Shown here piece by piece: positions 63,610 through 64,000 of a DNA stretch of 64,000 nt. Source of the stretch: Chondrilla cf. caribensis (lineage: Eukaryota > Porifera > Demospongiae > Chondrillida > Chondrillidae); the NCBI GenBank assembly GCA_964020155.1, contig OZ026564.1:1617174-1681173 (forward strand), in the 5' to 3' direction. A program made the translations under genes and the position numbers. The notes below the pieces were generated by a model. That model made no database searches. It was given only the letters and a program-made list of their open reading frames with translations, and was not told the DNA's origin. Within the stretch, counting starts at the first letter, position 1; each line of letters begins with the position of its first letter.

Positions 63610-64000
63610 TGTCCAATTGTACATACAAACATTCAAACAATATACACACACATACAAGCACGTAGTGGTTGATTTGATCCATATTGTTTTTTTTTTTCAT
63701 ATGGGAAAATCCATGGTCACATTAGTGGAGTGTATATGTTTTAACTGGTATTTTTACTTCTTTCATTCACAGGTGAGAGTTTTTGATGCACGAAGTGAGG
63801 ACTACCAGTGGTCAGAAGGTCTTGTTTCTGCTGTAAGTCAGACTATGTCCCTGTTTGATCCAATCATAACACACTCACTGATTGTTCATCTTTCCATATT
63901 AGGGCAAGTTGGTTGCCACGGCTACCAGCAATTTGTGTGAAGTATCAAACCTTTCGGTGCAAGGTCAAGCTTCTGAGGAAAAGCTGATTGCTGCTGCTAA
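34495..64000 (+). CDS. TLN: Talin B: canonical full-length talin (3' end outside window)
   Basis: Talin links integrin tails to actin and activates integrins. Fifty-two exons from Met at 34495 join in phase to about 2419 codons at the window edge. The place reached ([11 protein letters not shown]) is about 120 residues from the end of vertebrate talin, so length and colinearity are normal. Order: head F0-F3 (1-396), linker (397-480), helical rod R1 to mid-R13 (481-2419). Landmarks include [14 protein letters not shown] in F0, [20 protein letters not shown] and [18 protein letters not shown] in F3, and [30 protein letters not shown] and [16 protein letters not shown] in the rod. Multiple vinculin-binding-type helices are expected. 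Introns run from about 60 bp to 2 kb and contain MITEs and minisatellites. The dimerisation helix and stop lie to the right. Symbol by family; a vertebrate one-to-one match is not implied. Confidence 0.96.
34555..36519. other. Talin B intron 1
   Basis: A 2-kb first intron. It contains a 122-codon plus-strand frame (34623-34991) with no family I recognise, and a two-copy direct repeat (about 34981-35043 and 35050-35110, sharing TGAACTTTGAATCAATTTTG and CCCGGCCTGATGTACG). First introns often hold enhancers, but no specific site is evident. Confidence 0.4.
36741..36839. mobile_element. 99-bp near-perfect palindrome in talin B intron 2
   Basis: The arm AATAGATTGATGTCTATTTA continues through TTTGGACAATTACGCACGTC and is mirrored on the other side around a short loop near TTATTTGCCATCAA. 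It can fold into a hairpin of about 43 bp. It has no coding content and is MITE-like. Confidence 0.75.
37450..37666. mobile_element. GAAAGTTTCGC palindromic element, copy 2
   Basis: The left arm is GTGTGAAAGTTTCGCGGAC and the right arm ends TGCGAAACTTTCCGTCCATA. It is CpG-richer than copy 1 at 31405-31622 (TTCGCGAATTTCGCGAAG), so it is probably the younger copy. It lies in the second intron of talin B. Confidence 0.65.
38812..38983. mobile_element. TA-flanked MITE, CAGTGAAACCTTGCTAATCC family
   Basis: The inverted ends are CAGTGAAACCTTGCTAATCC and GGATTAGAGAGGTTTCACTG, with TA on both sides. These ends closely resemble those of pogo/Tigger-type elements. Non-coding, in a talin B intron. Confidence 0.7.
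42582..42690. repeat. Direct and inverted repeat cluster in talin B intron
   Basis: ACATAATCTCGTGTGTATAG is present twice in direct orientation, and the second copy forms a hairpin: TGTGTATAGAGAATACTGAC pairs with GTCAGTATTCTCTATACACA. It sits about 60 bp before the exon at 42749. Confidence 0.7.
43597..45196 (+). other. Talin B linker exons
   Basis: Exons 43597-43673, 44514-44608 and 45117-45196 encode 84 residues with an acidic start ([13 protein letters not shown]), a Gly/Val/Gln-rich middle and a Ser-rich end. This corresponds to the flexible, protease-sensitive neck between F3 and R1 in vertebrate talin. The last donor (CCCGGA then GTGAGT at 45197) is the seed of the minisatellite that follows. 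Confidence 0.85.
45190..45548. repeat. 58-bp minisatellite that duplicates a talin B 5' splice site
   Basis: About six tandem units follow exon 45117-45196. Each contains a copy of the exon-intron border (C(C/T)GGAGTGAGTGTTGTATG, sometimes GGAGGGAGTG) and then ACCAACAACAATAGTACATG. Spacings between GGAG words are 58, 58, 58, 58, 58 and 59 with one of 56. Confidence 0.85.
45661..53227 (+). other. Talin B rod exons, R1-R5 equivalents
   Basis: Exons: 45661-45795, 46596-46704, 47214-47265, 48043-48201, 48804-48897, 49206-49475, 49988-50212, 50528-50659, 50733-50975, 51655-51768, 51844-51978, 52082-52210, 52291-52428, 53054-53227 (about residues 481-1183). Sequence is Ala-rich amphipathic helix, for example [18 protein letters not shown]. 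This is the part of the rod that talin A also has; exons of 270, 132 and 135 bp are the same length in both genes. Confidence 0.92.
47433..47757. mobile_element. CAGTGGAACCT-family MITE with an internal triplication
   Basis: The ends CACTGGAACCTCTCTATTAA and AATAGAGAGGTTCCACTG are flanked by TA. The interior contains three tandem copies of a 75-bp segment (from GAATGGTGTCCTTATTACAG to CACTGGGGCACA), so the element is 325 bp instead of about 175. Confidence 0.75.
58033..58207. mobile_element. CAGTGGAACCT-family MITE next to a talin B exon
   Basis: This 175-bp element has inverted ends CAGTGGAACCTCTCTATTAA and GTAATAGAGAGGTCCCACTG flanked by TA. It starts only about 20 bp after the donor of exon 57830-58011. 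Confidence 0.75.
59090..59310. repeat. 17-18-bp minisatellite in talin B
   Basis: The unit is close to TTACTGAGGTGGTCC(C/T)A, repeated about 12 times with substitutions and some degenerate units at the left end. Intronic. Confidence 0.75.
60804..60857. repeat. (GT)n microsatellite
   Basis: A pure GT tract of about 54 bp lies 58 bp before the talin B exon at 60915, close enough to sit near the branch-point region. Confidence 0.95.
61305..61479. mobile_element. CAGTGGAACCT-family MITE in talin B
   Basis: It has the same 175-bp structure as 58033-58207, with CAGTGGAGCCTCTCTATTAA at the left and AATAGAGAGGTTCCACTG at the right. TA is present on the left and altered to CG on the right. Confidence 0.7.
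63476..63609. repeat. (CA)n microsatellite with CG interruptions
   Basis: This CA tract of about 130 bp contains a GTGCGCGCGCGCGC block that could adopt Z-DNA. It is in the talin B intron after exon 63220-63345. Long THTH/VCVC frames here are artefacts. Confidence 0.93.

Larger units (their letters stand above)
53862..64000 (+). other. Talin B rod exons, R6 to R13 equivalents
   Basis: Exons: 53862-53981, 54051-54225, 54287-54452, 54527-54620, 54771-54860, 55514-55636, 56276-56419, 56489-56682, 57309-57417, 57830-58011, 58296-58701, 58769-58912, 59417-59635, 59713-59859, 59933-60124, 60190-60348, 60915-61040, 61804-61920, 61992-62177, 62824-63156, 63220-63345, 63773-63832, 63903-64000+. In vertebrates this half carries the R8 side module, the autoinhibitory R9, the second integrin site in R11 and the actin-binding R13. 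None of it is found in talin A. Confidence 0.92.

Overview
The window is nuclear DNA from an animal with short exons, many small introns, GT-AG splicing and a heavy load of short repeats. The gene content (talin, SRCR receptor, Rab GDI, TRAPPC12) and the compact intron-rich structure suggest an early-branching metazoan, most likely a sponge. That placement is an inference. No rRNA, tRNA or CRISPR locus was seen. Exons were assigned by eye from homology, splice signals and reading phase.

Layout, left to right. (1) 732-878, minus: first coding exon of an NAD(P)-binding reductase-like gene. (2) 2590-5444: a young LTR retrotransposon with two identical 162-bp LTRs and a 5-bp target duplication. 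It carries a Ty3/gypsy reverse transcriptase-RNase H fragment on the minus strand and, in the opposite direction, an intronless truncated cDNA of host Rab GDI. (3) 5994-10717, plus: a four-exon membrane receptor with a signal peptide, two SRCR domains, a transmembrane segment and a tail. (4) 11422-24410, minus: a short talin paralogue (talin A) with a complete FERM-type head and rod bundles equivalent to about R1-R5. It then appears to splice into two exons that encode a cysteine-rich hydrophobic membrane segment and an acidic tail. (5) 27198-33298, minus: a 17-exon gene whose C-terminal half is TRAPPC12/TTC15-like and whose N-terminus is an EF-hand module with a myristoylation signal. (6) 34495-64000 and beyond, plus: a canonical full-length talin (talin B). 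About 2419 codons in 52 exons are present, and only about the last 120 residues lie outside the window.

The two talins are inverted paralogues: at least ten exons have identical lengths at matching positions. Talin B has the parts of an ordinary integrin-actin linker. Talin A keeps the integrin-binding head but has lost the autoinhibitory, C-terminal actin-binding and dimerisation regions, and seems to have gained a membrane anchor. The SRCR receptor lies tail to tail with talin A. The EF-hand/TRAPPC12 gene and talin B diverge from a shared 1.2-kb upstream region.

Introns and spacers hold several miniature inverted-repeat families. Many are TA-flanked with CAGTG ends, as in Tc1/mariner-pogo elements. 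There are also minisatellites, CA/GT tracts and frequent TACGTA/ATGTAC palindromic words.

The most notable points are the predicted membrane-anchored short talin, the GDI cDNA captured inside a recently inserted LTR element, and the EF-hand-TRAPPC12 fusion.
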